In this document: positions 14,501 through 25,381 of the stretch, in pieces
How positions within the stretch are numbered: the stretch's first letter is position 1
Layout: every line of letters starts with the position of its first letter
Origin: Stenopsyche tienmushanensis
Taxonomy: Eukaryota > Arthropoda > Insecta > Trichoptera > Stenopsychidae
DNA length: 64,000 bases
Reading direction: 5' to 3'
NCBI GenBank assembly: GCA_008973525.1
Contig: WACJ01000516.1
Location: 1,488,001-1,552,000, forward strand
Made by a program: the position numbers and the translations under genes
The notes under the pieces: generated by a model
Seen by the model: the letters and a program-made list of their open reading frames with translations, nothing else
What the model was told of the DNA's origin: nothing
Databases searched by the model: none

Positions 14501-16447
14501 TGTTAAAACTCATTATTTTTGCATTATCTTACAATTGTATTATTTACAGCGTGGGTCGTAGCCTGAGATTTTTGGCAGAGGGTGAAGCAAAACCGGGTTC
14601 CGACGCCGCAATAGCGAAGCAATCTATCGCCGGGGGTGAGATGGTTCCCCATAGCGTCGTTTCGAGATTAGTCCAAGAAAATATGAACAAATTTGCCAAT
14701 GCAAAGGGCGTTATTATCGACGGTTTCCCGCGAGATATCGAACAGGCGCAATCATTTCGAAAAATCTGTGAGTCCATCTAATTTTTGTTGTTGTTCAAAT
14801 TCAAACTTTCGATGATTAGTTTTCCAAAAAATTCAAAGGTCACAGACCGATGTAAATATGTTCATCTCAAATTATATTTTAATGTGTTTGAAGACCTATC
14901 AAGTAGAGACACGCTCCTATTCGAGTACATATTGATTTAGTCGTCTACGAATAATAGAATATATCATTCGATGTAATCATTAAAACCGAAATAAGGGCAA
15001 TGTCTTTACTAAAGCAAACAAGTTTTGACCACATTAAAAGCAATTCATAAAATATACTTACATTTTCCATGATTATTCACCAAATTTATATCATAATTTT
15101 GGCCTTTTTAGTTTCAGCAAAAACCTCACGTTATATTGTTAGATTGTTCAAAATTACAACTCGGAAGAGGAAGATTAGATGATAGTGTTGCAGCTTTTCG
15201 GAGAAGACTGGAGCTTTTCAGAGAGCTTTCACTTCCCATGCTAAAATCACTCGATTCTGATCAAAGATTGACTATTGTAAGTTAATATGTTATTTAATGT
15301 ACCAATATATAAATAAAACATCCCTAAATATTAAAATTTAAACAATAGTAATACAAACTATAACACAATTTTTAAACACTTTTGATTTCTCGAATTAATT
15401 GGCATGATTAAAATCTACCATATCAATCATTACAAAACAAAGAAAATCATCAAATTGGTGGCCAATTCTAAATAAATAAATGTAACTGGTGACAATTTCA
15501 TTGCGATTCTTTAAGTTCATATAACAAATACCATCTTTAATCGTGAAATAATTTGAACAAATCGATATTTTGTCAATTTATGACATTCCGTTTTTCAAAA
15601 ATACGTACAAACCGTTGAGGGATAATGAATGAATAATATATAAAGCAAAAAGCTCAACAATCTTAAAATTGGTCAGTAAAGTAGCATTTGATGGATGTGT
15701 TAAAATAAATATTAAATTAAGTTCTGTCAAAATGCTTAGATTAGCTTTAACTTTACAATCTTAATCATTTTTTAGGGTTCAAAAAAAATTCCTCCATTGA
15801 TGGAAATTTTGAAATTTGATATGATATAAGAATAAATTAATTAGATAAAATGTAGCCTTGTAAATAGATCAGTCGCTTATTGATATTAAAAAAATGTTTT
15901 TCCTTAGGTTGATGGCGATACTGATACAGTTCCAGTACAAGATGATTTCAATCGGGTCATGATGAATCATATGGAATCAGTTTTACTGACAAAGGCAACA
16001 TCTCTTCCAGTCGGGCAAGCGGCATCATCCAACATGCCGGGGATGCAAGGAAGATCAGACCAATCGTACCCGGTAAAAGCTGCGGCATATCCAGGTACGT
16101 ATAGGTGGGCTTAAACGTTACCTATTCATGTCTTACTTGTGTAATGTGACCATTTGTAGACCAATATTTTATGATATCAGATTTTCATAATTTTCGATTG
16201 GATTTCGTTCGCAGGGATCAACACTATTAGTCAGCAGGTTCAAAATGCAGGAGCCGCAATGAATGGTGTTCATCACATGGCCAACGGAGCTGCCAAAGGC
16301 ATGGGGAATGGCCACGCTAATGGTATTGGGGGGATGGCCAATGGATTTGGAGGATTAGCCACGAAAGTGGCCCCATTACAGGCAAAAATGGGAGACGCAA
16401 GAAATTTCTACCAAAACGGGATGGAGCACCTCGATGCACACATCTAG
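5519..16447 (+). CDS. AK5: Adenylate kinase isoenzyme 5-like, two-domain, 5' partial
   Basis: The exons are 5519-5661, 8859-9041, 13452-13664, 13741-13919, 14550-14767, 15112 or 15118-15276, 15908-16094 and 16215-16447 (TAG stop), all with GT-AG borders. The family interconverts ADP with ATP plus AMP. The first exons give the back half of kinase domain 1: SGYPR stands where DGYPR is usual, and the GRxDD lid motif is not recognisable. A linker rich in Gly, Ala and Pro follows. Domain 2 has the P-loop GGPGSNKAALC (13846 on), in which Asn replaces the Gly before the catalytic Lys, SVGRSLR in place of STGDLLR, and intact DGFPR and GRGRLDD. The C-terminus is a Met/Gly/Asn/Ala-rich tail (MANGAAKGMGNG). 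The domain 1 P-loop is missing from the window. The junction after 14767 does not keep phase (see findings). The family assignment is firm; catalytic activity is doubtful. Confidence 0.85.
5662..8858 (+). other. Intron of the AK5-like gene
   Basis: This 3.2-kb intron runs from donor AAG|GTATTT to the acceptor before 8859. It contains a decayed transposase fragment at 7545-7905, listed separately. The rest is AT-rich with no supported gene. The open frame at 8377-8742 was judged to be chance. Confidence 0.7.
7545..7905 (+). pseudogene. Decayed DNA-transposase-like fragment
   Basis: Conceptual translation gives coding-like pieces broken by stops and frameshifts. One contains LTEEVQQILRAIYEELTF, and the next contains ERIRLANRRGSESSK, then ARTARKYARLAKNE. 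The second resembles the basic C-terminal stretch I recall from an uncharacterised insect transposase family. That recollection is not a search result, and the superfamily is uncertain. There are at least two in-frame stops, so it cannot encode a working protein. Confidence 0.4.
9042..13451 (+). other. Intron of the AK5-like gene
   Basis: This 4.4-kb intron runs between donor GTG|GTAAGT and an acceptor just before 13452. It carries a complete small piggyBac-type MITE at 9895-10198. Nothing else could be identified: the short open frames on both strands are AT-rich and have no family resemblance. Confidence 0.7.
9895..10198. mobile_element. piggyBac-type MITE with TTAA target duplication
   Basis: TTAA at 9895-9898 and 10195-10198 brackets an element starting CCCCTTAAGTGG and ending CGTTGAAGGGG, so the termini are inverted repeats beginning CCCCTT. 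A TTAA duplication with C-rich inverted ends is the piggyBac hallmark. There is no transposase. Four related motifs of the form ATATGACG..TATCCG lie inside, near 9910, 9953, 10002 and 10111. Confidence 0.75.
13920..14549 (+). other. Intron of the AK5-like gene
   Basis: A 630-bp intron between CAG|GTATTT and TTACAG|C. A stretch near 14165-14215 (GTGTTATAAGAGGACTAAGA) resembles the terminal words of the Tigger relic at 26670-26700. No other content was recognised. Confidence 0.5.
14768..15111 (+). other. Intron of the AK5-like gene with inconsistent splice phase
   Basis: The donor T|GTGAGT at 14767/14768 leaves one base of a codon. The two possible acceptors, TTTTTAG (ending 15111) and TTTCAG (ending 15117), both begin at a codon boundary for the homologous downstream frame. 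Direct joining would therefore shift frame and soon reach a TGA. Confidence 0.55.
15277..15907 (+). other. Intron of the AK5-like gene
   Basis: A 631-bp AT-rich intron between ATT|GTAAGT and TCCTTAG|GTT. It joins codons cleanly (phase 0). No repeat or gene was recognised in it. Confidence 0.7.
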
Positions 16448-17298
16448 TTTTCACATAGTGGCTATAGAATAGTTAAAAAGTGGACACGTGCAATTGCGTT
16501 TATAAGAACTCAAAAAATCATAATGATGTAAGTATTTTTTACTGGTGTTTGTAAATATAGTATATGTAAAGTGATCAGTTAATTTCATATAAATTGTTTA
16601 GAAAAATCAAACCCTTAGCATAAATTTTTTGAATACATTCGGTTATGATTTAGTTGGGTGTCTTAGGTTGAAATGTATATATATATATATATATTGTTTA
16701 CGAAACTTATCAATTAGCATACATTTTTATTGATCTTTAAACAAAATTATATTTGCTTTCCATTATATTTTTAGTATTTTGTAAAGCATTTTAATTAGCA
16801 CATTTCGTTGACACGCTGATCATTCAAATTTTATTGTGAGTTTATACATGTGCATGATAGGATAAAGACTATATTTTGTCGGCACTGCGGCTTAAGACCA
16901 GCAATAATGCCGACGAACCGTAGGCTTTCCGTATTTAATTGATTTATATTCAAAATATAGCCTAAATAATTTTGTTACATGTTTATGAGATAGGGATATT
17001 TTAAATATGTAAGCTGATGCAAATGGTCCCCTTTGTAGAATGTCTTTGATATCAAACGACCTTTTTTAAGACAAACAAGCTTATTTGGTGTACAAATAAT
17101 GAAATATTTTCAGGTCACTGTGGCCAGACTCAGATATATGCGTATTTACATATAGATCTTCTCTAGAAGTTAATTGAATAGATCATGTTAAACGAACACG
17201 ATCTGTCAAAAGTGCCTTCTGTGTTTTCTCTAATTTTATATTCATCATGTGTTCGTTTAATATGCTAGTCTTAAATAGTACATTGTTATATAGTCTAT

Positions 17299-17304
17299 AA
17301 TAAA
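17299..17304 (+). promoter_or_regulatory. Candidate poly(A) signal of the AK5-like gene
   Basis: A canonical AATAAA lies about 850 bases after the AK5-like stop codon. I saw no closer canonical hexamer. It is predicted from sequence only, and AATAAA is common by chance in DNA this AT-rich. Confidence 0.3.
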
Positions 17305-18423
17305 ATAGTTTATGGACATCAGCTTCTTTTCTGTATTTCATTAAGCCATCGATTGATTACATATTCTAAATGCTATTTAATAGCCAAATTTTAACATACT
17401 TTAGCACTCATTTTAATACTGTTAATTTGTGAATTATTTTCATATATCAAATTTTACGTGTAATTTGTAATTTGTAAAATTTACACGTGAAGAGTATACA
17501 TATTTATATATATATATAGGTTAAACATTTAGCCATGTTGAAAACCTCAAATTGTTATTTCTAGAAAAATGATAAAAGTCTATTTTAAACTATTCTAAAA
17601 ACTAAGTGCAATTCTAGACATACTTCTATACTTATACTGAATTTCTTACATAGAATTAGTTTTGATACTACACGTTTGTAAAATTTTATTACAAAAAAAA
17701 CTAGTATTAGTAGTCTCGGGGCCAACAGTATCCAAAAATATTTTTTCGTTTGTTGATACATGAATTTAGATCGTTCTTCTTTCAATAAAAATCAATAAAA
17801 ACGTAAGTTTAAACATAAAAAAGTGCTTTGTATGTAACAAATGCGAGGGTCGTTTGATAAGTCAGTGTAAACTTGTTTTCAAGCGCTCTTCGTTTTTTAA
17901 TATTTATGCTTTGATTCCTTATTTTCTTCAATGTTGATCTCAATTCAGTGAATGAGAGTTTAAATATCATTTAGATTTAAATCACATATTGAACCTATTG
18001 GATAGATATATTTAAAGAAATTATCATAGTTAAAAAAAATAATATGTTTACAGCATTTGTACTTATTTTATTCGATAAATAAATGCTCACTAGCACTTAT
18101 GAATTACATGTTTTTACACTTATAACCTATTCAGATTAATTTTAAGACATTTGTATGAGTATTTCAAGCTGGAAGACGCTCACGTGACGTGGAAGACAAA
18201 CTAACTGATTATTTTTTACAATAAAAACAGTTTTACTTTGATGCAACCTAAACAAATTTCATATCCTAAAGTCATAGAAAAACCAAATGTTCTTATAGTG
18301 GAAAATTGCTCACTATACAAGGATGACTACTATATTTCAATATAATCATTTTTAACAGACATAATTTAAATATAAATTCAACTTATGTGTATGCAATTGA
18401 ATGAGCAAATTGTTGATATTGTA

Positions 18424-18500
18424 GGCTAAATTCTGGATTCTTATTGTACTGGCTCAGGTTTATATCCAGATTGTGAAAAATATGTTCACTGTGCAAATTA
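18424..18500 (+). repeat. tRNA-like SINE fragment, copy 2
   Basis: It aligns with 1830-1905: TTCTGGATTCTTAT, then CAGGTTTATATCCAG, TGTGAAAAATATGTTCAC and GCAAATT, in the same order and spacing as copy 1. The A-box end is degraded. Confidence 0.4.
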
Positions 18501-19953
18501 ATTGGGACGAACTATAAATACTGAACTTCCAATCTATCGTCTCAATCCAGGTTTATCTCGATTTTTGGATCTAAAAACAAAATGTGTTATCTTGTGTATA
18601 TAGTTATATAAAGGCAAAACCAACAAATCTGTGCGCACCGCATTTAAAGGGTCAAGTAGACGAATCTTATATAAATTGTAGATATAATATTATTCCTCTG
18701 CTTATTATTTCTAATTCAGCAGAATTACTTATTTAATCTATATGCTCTTATATGATCGTATTTGCAAACATTCAAATCAATAAGCTTATCATTAAAGGCA
18801 CGCACAGCTAATTTCGATACGATGTAGCTTTTTTGCATGCAAAAGCTCCAAATATGAATCCATTACAAATATTCGATTCGCATTTAAACAACATCCAATT
18901 GCATTTGTAAAATATAGTTATATTTAGTGGGATGAAATAATTCATTCGCATAGAATACGTAACGTTCAGAAGGTCGCTGCAGGGGCTTTTGCGGAAGTTC
19001 GTGTCCTTCATTTATCGATCGTAGGGCGCATGTAGGCCACGGTTAAGCATATTGCCCTGCGCCTGTCTCAGGACGAATGTCAAATATTAAGGGCGAAAGG
19101 ACACAACCTCATTACTATCCTTCAAGCATTCAACTGTAATAAAATACGTATGAGTTTATGTATGTTATATGAAAAATCGACACATTTCTATTTTTTATAT
19201 ATGAACATTTTGTTATATCCAAAAATGTAAGTACGTGCAGATAAATTGGGATGAATTCATTCATTCTTCTAAGGGATGTAGGTCAATGGAACAGATCACA
19301 AAAGTTTTGGTGGGGAGCAACGATCTTCCTATAACCGTTCAGCGACCGAAGCTCATGAAAGAAATAACAGTGCATTATTTTTCATATGAAATCAGCAGAA
19401 GACTTCCAAATAAATTTGATACTCAAATTCTTCAATTACAATTACATTTTGGAAGCATGTATAGGTGCGGCAGGGAAACTACCTTATTTAAAAAATGAAT
19501 AATACAGTATATGAGATATCAGTTTAATTATTTTTTCCATGTTACAAAGATACATTTTAATACAATCCACTGCATGATTTTTATTAAATATATACAATGA
19601 TAAGTATTATTTACATCAAAAAATGTTTATAAACAAATAACTTTGAAGCATATCATCAAAGAAGAGCGCAATTTTACATATTTAATAAATCAAATACAAT
19701 GAATAATTTCATATATAAATTGATAAAATAATATTTTCAGAGCGTTATCTACGGAAATTCAGGAGACAAATTCACGCATCTATATTGATGCAACCTATAT
19801 AATTAACGGCATGACAATATAATTAAATTACGGTAGTCTATTTCTCGGAAACCTTAAATATGATGGAAGCTTTCATTGTAAATTTCGATGATTATTAAAG
19901 ATGGAATGTATTAAATATTAATGTAACTAGATATCAAAATACGATTTTTGCAG

Positions 19954-20119
19954 CTATGGTCACCGTACGGTTAGCCCAGGATATGCAGAACCTACCCCCG
20001 ACGCCAACGGGTTGGAAATATTCGCACATACCGGGGTAGACCGTTTAGCTCGACGCCGTCTTTCTGTGTTCGATAATCACAAAAACAATCACAAAAACGA
20101 GAGAATCTCGGTTATGAAA
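19954..20119 (+). CDS. Orphan coding-looking exon, gene unknown
   Basis: After TTTTTGCAG the sequence becomes GC-richer and stays open for 55 codons, starting in phase with one base of a split codon. The peptide begins YGHRTVSPGYAEPTP and ends NERISVMK, just before a GTGAGC donor. Reading through the donor would end at a TAG at 20129-20131, so it could also be a terminal exon. No domain was recognised. A phase-compatible upstream micro-exon exists at 19201-19226 (MNILLYPK, donor GTAAGT). The 3' end is phase 0, which matches the AK1 exon at 32609, so an alternative N-terminus of AK1 is possible but unproven. Confidence 0.5.
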
Positions 20120-20603
20120 GTGAGCATTTAGCATTCGATTGTGTTTAGTAAGGGCGTGTCCATTGTACGGCAGCACTTAGTTTTCGTCAAGAACACTGCA
20201 AACACAGCAATGGTAAGCTCATTTATTATTCCAATAAATCGATTTTCCATGGTTAAAATCCCCCAAAGCTCGTTACATGTCCACAGCTTTAATTTATGGC
20301 ATATTTGCTTTTGACAAATTTCGGACAAAATATATGATTCATTCGTTGCATAACGGGAAGAATGCGCAAAGTAGAATACGTACAGGTATTAAAAAACTCG
20401 CCAGACTAAATGTTACTAGCTTTACTGCATCAACTTTCAAACTGCTGATAAACAGTAAGACTATTATTTTTTTATTTTTTATTATTCAATTATAATTTTG
20501 CTTTTTAAAAAACTTAAAAACGCGATCGAATACCCGGTTTTTACAAACGTTATGAAAATAAAAGTTATATAAATATGACTCATGTAAATCTCAAAAACTC
20601 CAA

Positions 20604-21242
20604 TGGATCTGTTTTTATGAGTACAATTTTTTTTATGCGAATACGCATTAAAAAAATATAAAAGTCATCCACATTTAGAAGATCCAAATGTAAAAATAGT
20701 ATTTCTTGCCACTAGATCAGAGCATCATTTCCACTTTTAAAAAGTATTATATTAAGAAACTAGACAATGAGTCATTAACTGTATCTGAAGTTTGGAAAAA
20801 GTTTTTAATTTTGGACTGTATAAATAATGTTTCATGTGCAGTATCTCAGATTACTCTACACACTTTAAATTCTTGTTGGAAAGCAGTTTGGCACAAATGT
20901 GTTACAGATGGCGAAATAATAAAAACTTCGATATTTGTGGAGAAGGCTTTGATAATTTTTTTCAAAATGATGTCGATGAATTGCTTGAGGATACTCTTTT
21001 GTATGATATTATTGGTTTGATGTTATATGCCAGCAAAAAAACAGAAGACGATGTTGAAGTGGAAGAAACGTCTGCCCCCCTTACTGTAAAAATTATACAA
21101 GAAACTAGTCAATCTATTTATTCTATTTATTGTACATGACTCAAATTCTGATGATGATTCTATGAAGTTCAAGTCTTTTTTTATGCGGATTTTTTATATG
21201 CGACTCCTCGTGGAACGTATCTGTCGCATAAAAACAGACCCA
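20604..21242 (+). mobile_element. Tigger/pogo transposon relic with inverted ends
   Basis: Terminal inverted repeats TGGATCTGTTTTTATG (20604-20619) and CATAAAAACAGACCCA (21227-21242) match at 15 of 16 positions. Between them lies the C-terminal part of a CENP-B/jerky-type DDE transposase. It reads DQSIISTFKKYY, then LTVSEVWKKFLILDCI and LNSCWKAVW, motifs that follow the third acidic residue in Tigger transposases. A frameshift near 20920 separates this from an acidic tail (DVDELLEDTLLYD). The N-terminal DNA-binding part is absent, so the copy is dead and internally deleted. Confidence 0.8.
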
Positions 21243-24200
21243 AGTGTACTCAATAAAATACGTTATTATTAGTAATAGATGACCCAAATTCAATGCTAAT
21301 TTTTATAACTGATCAGATAGGAATTTCGACAATCATATGTGGATTAGTTCAATTAAAATTGAAAGATTTAAAGATATTCATAAAAGACGCTCGATAGAGA
21401 TTTGTATTTCGTTTTTAGATCGCTTTAAATAGAATTTGACTATGTCAAGCATATTTAGGTAAGATATAAGTCATATTTTATAGTTTATCACCAATAAATT
21501 CATGAGAAATCGAGGACCTTCTCGCATGATGATTAAGTTACGAAGAATTCAATACGCTTACTTTTTAATCACGGGCCTGAAAATTAATATCCAAAAACAT
21601 CCTGATGACATTAAAATCATAAATAATAGAACTTAAAAGCTCCAACAACACTCAAGATCTTTGTATGAAGTCGCGTTTTCATATCGATGTAGAGAATATG
21701 ATTTAAGTATCTTATTATATAAATTGCTTATTAAACTACAAAAAATATAAAAATATATTTCCTAGCATATTGAAATTAATCAAACAAGTCACATTTTATA
21801 AAGATTTTTCATTTTATAGACATTTTTCTGTCGCGTATCTATTTGGAGTATTCTAAATAATTTGTCTGGACATTTAATATATGATGGACATCATTTGAAA
21901 GGAAATTCTTGTTCATTTTTTTGTGGCACCCGAACTTTGGCAAGAACAATTTCGACGTGTCAAGTATTTTTGCTGTTGCCAATTTTTCGACACTCGGAAT
22001 CAAAATGCTTTAACTCTTCTATGTTTTCATATTGGAGAATGAGCACGATGACGATTTTTCGTTAGGTCACTTTAAATAAATGTATTAATGTTTTTTGGCA
22101 ATGAACGTCCTGTCTTATACAGTTTGTTTACAATTAATATGTGCTGGTATTGCTTCTAATAAATATTGTTATTAGTAATCTACGGTGTGACAATAAAACT
22201 ACATGCGAGAAAGATTAACTGAGCATGATCAATAAAAATATTCCACCTAAAATATGTGATTTTTTAAATATAAATTATGTTGTGTCTTAATTCTAGGGTA
22301 TATTGAAAATTGGGTCAATGGCAACAAAAAATATCTGCAATGTTATTCAATAGTCTTATCGATTTCGAAAATAGTCTACTGTTTTCTAGATTTGCATGAA
22401 TTTATTAAACGAGATTTTGAAGATTAGAAAAATTGCTCAGATATCCTGATGTATATATGTTGTATCATATTATACCACATTATATAGAATACAAATTTAC
22501 GAATCAAATAGATAAATTATGGTTTGATTGAATTTGTAAATGTGTTACTGCAAATTTATCAGCCACTTAACATATCATTAGCATGGGATTTGCGCAGAAT
22601 TTTATTAAGAGCAAGCGATACGAAAACTAGTGAAATTGTTGTTTTTTTTTTCACACACAGCGAAAATCTTAATTTGATCATGAATATATTGGTTTATTCT
22701 GTTTACTGTGGTTCAGAAAAAAATATCGACTTTTCACAGATCATTTCGTATTATAACATCCGATTGTGTTTAAAACATCAACACTGATCTTTAAATCACC
22801 ATATTAGTTGTTTGGCAATGATGAAATATTTGCAATCTATAGCTTATGATGACGTACGTGAAATTCGTACGTCATTGTAGGTAAGAGATGCGATACTTGA
22901 ATCTAAATTTAAAGCTTTAAAGTACACAGCAGAGCTTGGATCGACGTGTTCTTTGTATAACTGAGCAAAATAACTTAAATTTAGGGCTTAAACTTTTGAA
23001 CGACTATTTTTTATAATTTTGAAAATTTGCAGTGATATCTTGTCGCAAACACCCGATAGTATGAAACTGACGAACAAATCTGAGATAACTATAAGGACAC
23101 CTTGCATACACCCACTCTGTATGAAAACATATTTTTATAACGTATACGTATACGTGATAAATAAACGAATTCACGAATAGTCTTCCAGGTTTGTGTACTA
23201 AATAAGCGTGCTGATATTACGTTCCTACGTATTGCTCTATTTCTATTAGATTATCAGAGTCATAGCGATCCTTGTTAAAGAGTGGTCTGCTTGTCTTTCT
23301 GTCTTCTCATAGATGTTGATATTCCGTGTTAAAAGCTCTGGCATTTGCTCAGAAGTTAAACCAAATAGTCGTTCGTTATTTCCGGTGGTGTTTCTATCGT
23401 TCTTGATCGCCCTATTGCCTAGTGAATATAACAAAATTTCGCTCAAATATCGATTCCAAATTCTACAGGTACGTCATTTTTTTAATGCATAATTACAATA
23501 CGATTTATATTTCATGAAGCCTTTTTGAAAGCGTCACAAAAATAATTCGAACAAATTTGATAAGATTCGTGCGGCAGATTGATCGTATCGAGCTTTCTAG
23601 GACGAATGAAATATTCTCAACTCATCGTTTATTTAATGATTCGTCGACGTTAACTGCTCGGTAATGTGATTTTAATTCAATCCAAAAATGTGGCAAAATA
23701 TTAATTTAAAACCATTTTTTCATACATTATTGATAAACATCCCTTAATAAAAAAAAAATAGGACATAAAAGCCATACGTCGGCCATGAGCTTCGACCGTC
23801 GGGAAAATAGCATAGCGTGAGAAGTATGAAAATATGTTTGTGGATAACTTTTGTTAGTATAAATTATAAGTAGAACAGTCTACTTCTTTTTCTGAAGTGA
23901 GCTAGAAACTCTGCTCTGTTATTATAATTTTAAAAATTCATCCTTTCATAAGTCGGCCAATTCATATCGATTGATATTGCTTATTTACAAATAAGCATAT
24001 CTTTAAATACTAGACAACGAACAGTGATCATAATTTATTCTAAAATAATGTATCATGATAACCAAACATTTGGAAAATACATAATACATGAAAACAGTTT
24101 ACTTAAACAGCTATTTCGAGAGATTCGTGTCATTTTTCCCAATTTAATATTTTGGCAGCATATCATAAAGCCATCTTCCAAAATAAAGAAAGACGTTACA

Positions 24201-24394
24201 CAAAGAGGCTGCCGACAGAACGGAAGAAATTGATTAATAGTACTTCCATATAACAAAAGGAGGCTGTGATCAATTATTTTACTGTGCTTATGTTTTAGTA
24301 ATGAATAGTTTGTTTAATGCCATTAATTTATAAATAATTTTGAAACAAATTTGATGATAATCAATATTTTCATGGTGTTGTCGTAGAAAATTTG
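21243..24394. other. Non-coding stretch between Tigger relics
   Basis: Three kilobases of AT-rich sequence with short, unrecognised open frames (for example 22524-22787). I see no splice-bounded coding exon. One short palindrome at 22849-22875 is listed separately. Confidence 0.5.
22849..22875. repeat. Perfect short inverted repeat
   Basis: ATGACGTACG and CGTACGTCAT form perfect 10-base arms around a 7-base loop. Each arm contains the CRE-like core TGACGTA. It may be the remnant of a transposon end or a chance palindrome. No gene start lies nearby. Confidence 0.5.
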
Positions 24395-24535
24395 ATAGGG
24401 GATGGCTTTCAAAGACAGAGCAGCTTTCCTTGAAAGTCAATGAAAAATTATTCTAGAGAATCATATTGATTTTATTGGAAAGATTTTCTGGAATACGTGG
24501 AATTTCGTCCGTCCTTTCCTCGTAAGATAGCGTAT
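24395..24535 (+). repeat. Interspersed repeat R2, diverged copy
   Basis: A diverged copy of the repeat at 35145-35373 and 40780-41018. It keeps the order 'attattctagag', 'gattttattggaaag', 'tttctggaatacg', 'cctttcctcg' and the 'agcgt' end. The coding-like left part seen in the other copies is missing. Confidence 0.5.
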
Positions 24536-24579
24536 ATGTTGAATTTAAGTTGATTTTTATATTATTTTTTTTCCAATTA

Positions 24580-25381
24580 CACTTAAACCATTTTTTGTGC
24601 GGTGGATGCGTTCCGCGGAAAATCGCACAAAAAAAGCTATGACTTACATAGAAAAAGTGAAGATGCGTTCCATGGATTTTAAAAAACGTGTAACTTTGAA
24701 TCAGCTATATAAAATATATCCAAAATAGCACAAAAAAGTTAATAAAAAACCAGGAAAACAATAAGGCAATTAAAAAACGACATTTTTGGTAATATTTAAA
24801 GGACATCTTGCATCATTGGTAATATTTTAAGGATGTCTGATATTTGACATCTGAAATACCAGATATGCACTAGAGAAATATTAATTATTTTAATTACAAA
24901 CTATCACCACTGTTTGATAATTTTGTTGCGATTTTCAATGACTCAAAATCGCTCTTTTCTTCGGAAGAAATAGTATACCCAGTGTCAATGTCATCATTAT
25001 TCTGTGTAGATTTTCTCTTTCCAACAATATAATTCATAATTAGTTAAGATGTAACAATAGTCCCTAACTCAAAAAATAAATATATCACAAAATGGCGACT
25101 GTTTAAAAAAAATTAAAGAAAAAAAAACCAAATCATTTTTTTTTTAAATTTAAACCAGAATAAAGGACGTGGTCGTGATTTAGCGATAGCAGATGCAATA
25201 TGATTTACACAGTCCCAAATTATTAATTTTTTTCCAAATTTCGGTTAGTGTTGATGATTTATTTCCTATTTTATACAAAATATCTCGATACTTATTCTTT
25301 GTGAAATTAAAAAAAGAGAAAAAAATGCATTAAAAAAACCGCATAACTTCGCACGAAATTGCACAAAAAGAGGTTTGAGTG
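24580..25381. mobile_element. Tigger-type MITE, complete copy with TA duplication
   Basis: The left end CACTTAAACC then ATTTTTTGTGC and the right end GCACAAAAAG then AGGTTTGAGTG form imperfect inverted repeats of about 21 bases. TA flanks both sides (24578-24579 and 25382-25383), as expected for Tc1/mariner/pogo insertion. Just inside, TTTTTTGTGCG and CGCACAAAAAA form a second hairpin enclosing the GATGCGTTCC box. That layout parallels the ends of the transposase-bearing relic at 20604-21242 (GATACGTTCC). No open frame is present. Copies 1 and 2 lie at 260-971 and 3062-3968. Confidence 0.8.

Larger units (their letters stand above)
16448..19953. other. AK5-like 3' UTR and intergenic sequence
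   Basis: The 3' UTR of the AK5-like gene probably extends to the AATAAA at 17299-17304. A (TA)n run lies near 16677-16695, and a SINE fragment at 18424-18500. The open frame at 19235-19498 was read on both strands without recognising a family. No supported host gene is present. Confidence 0.5.
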
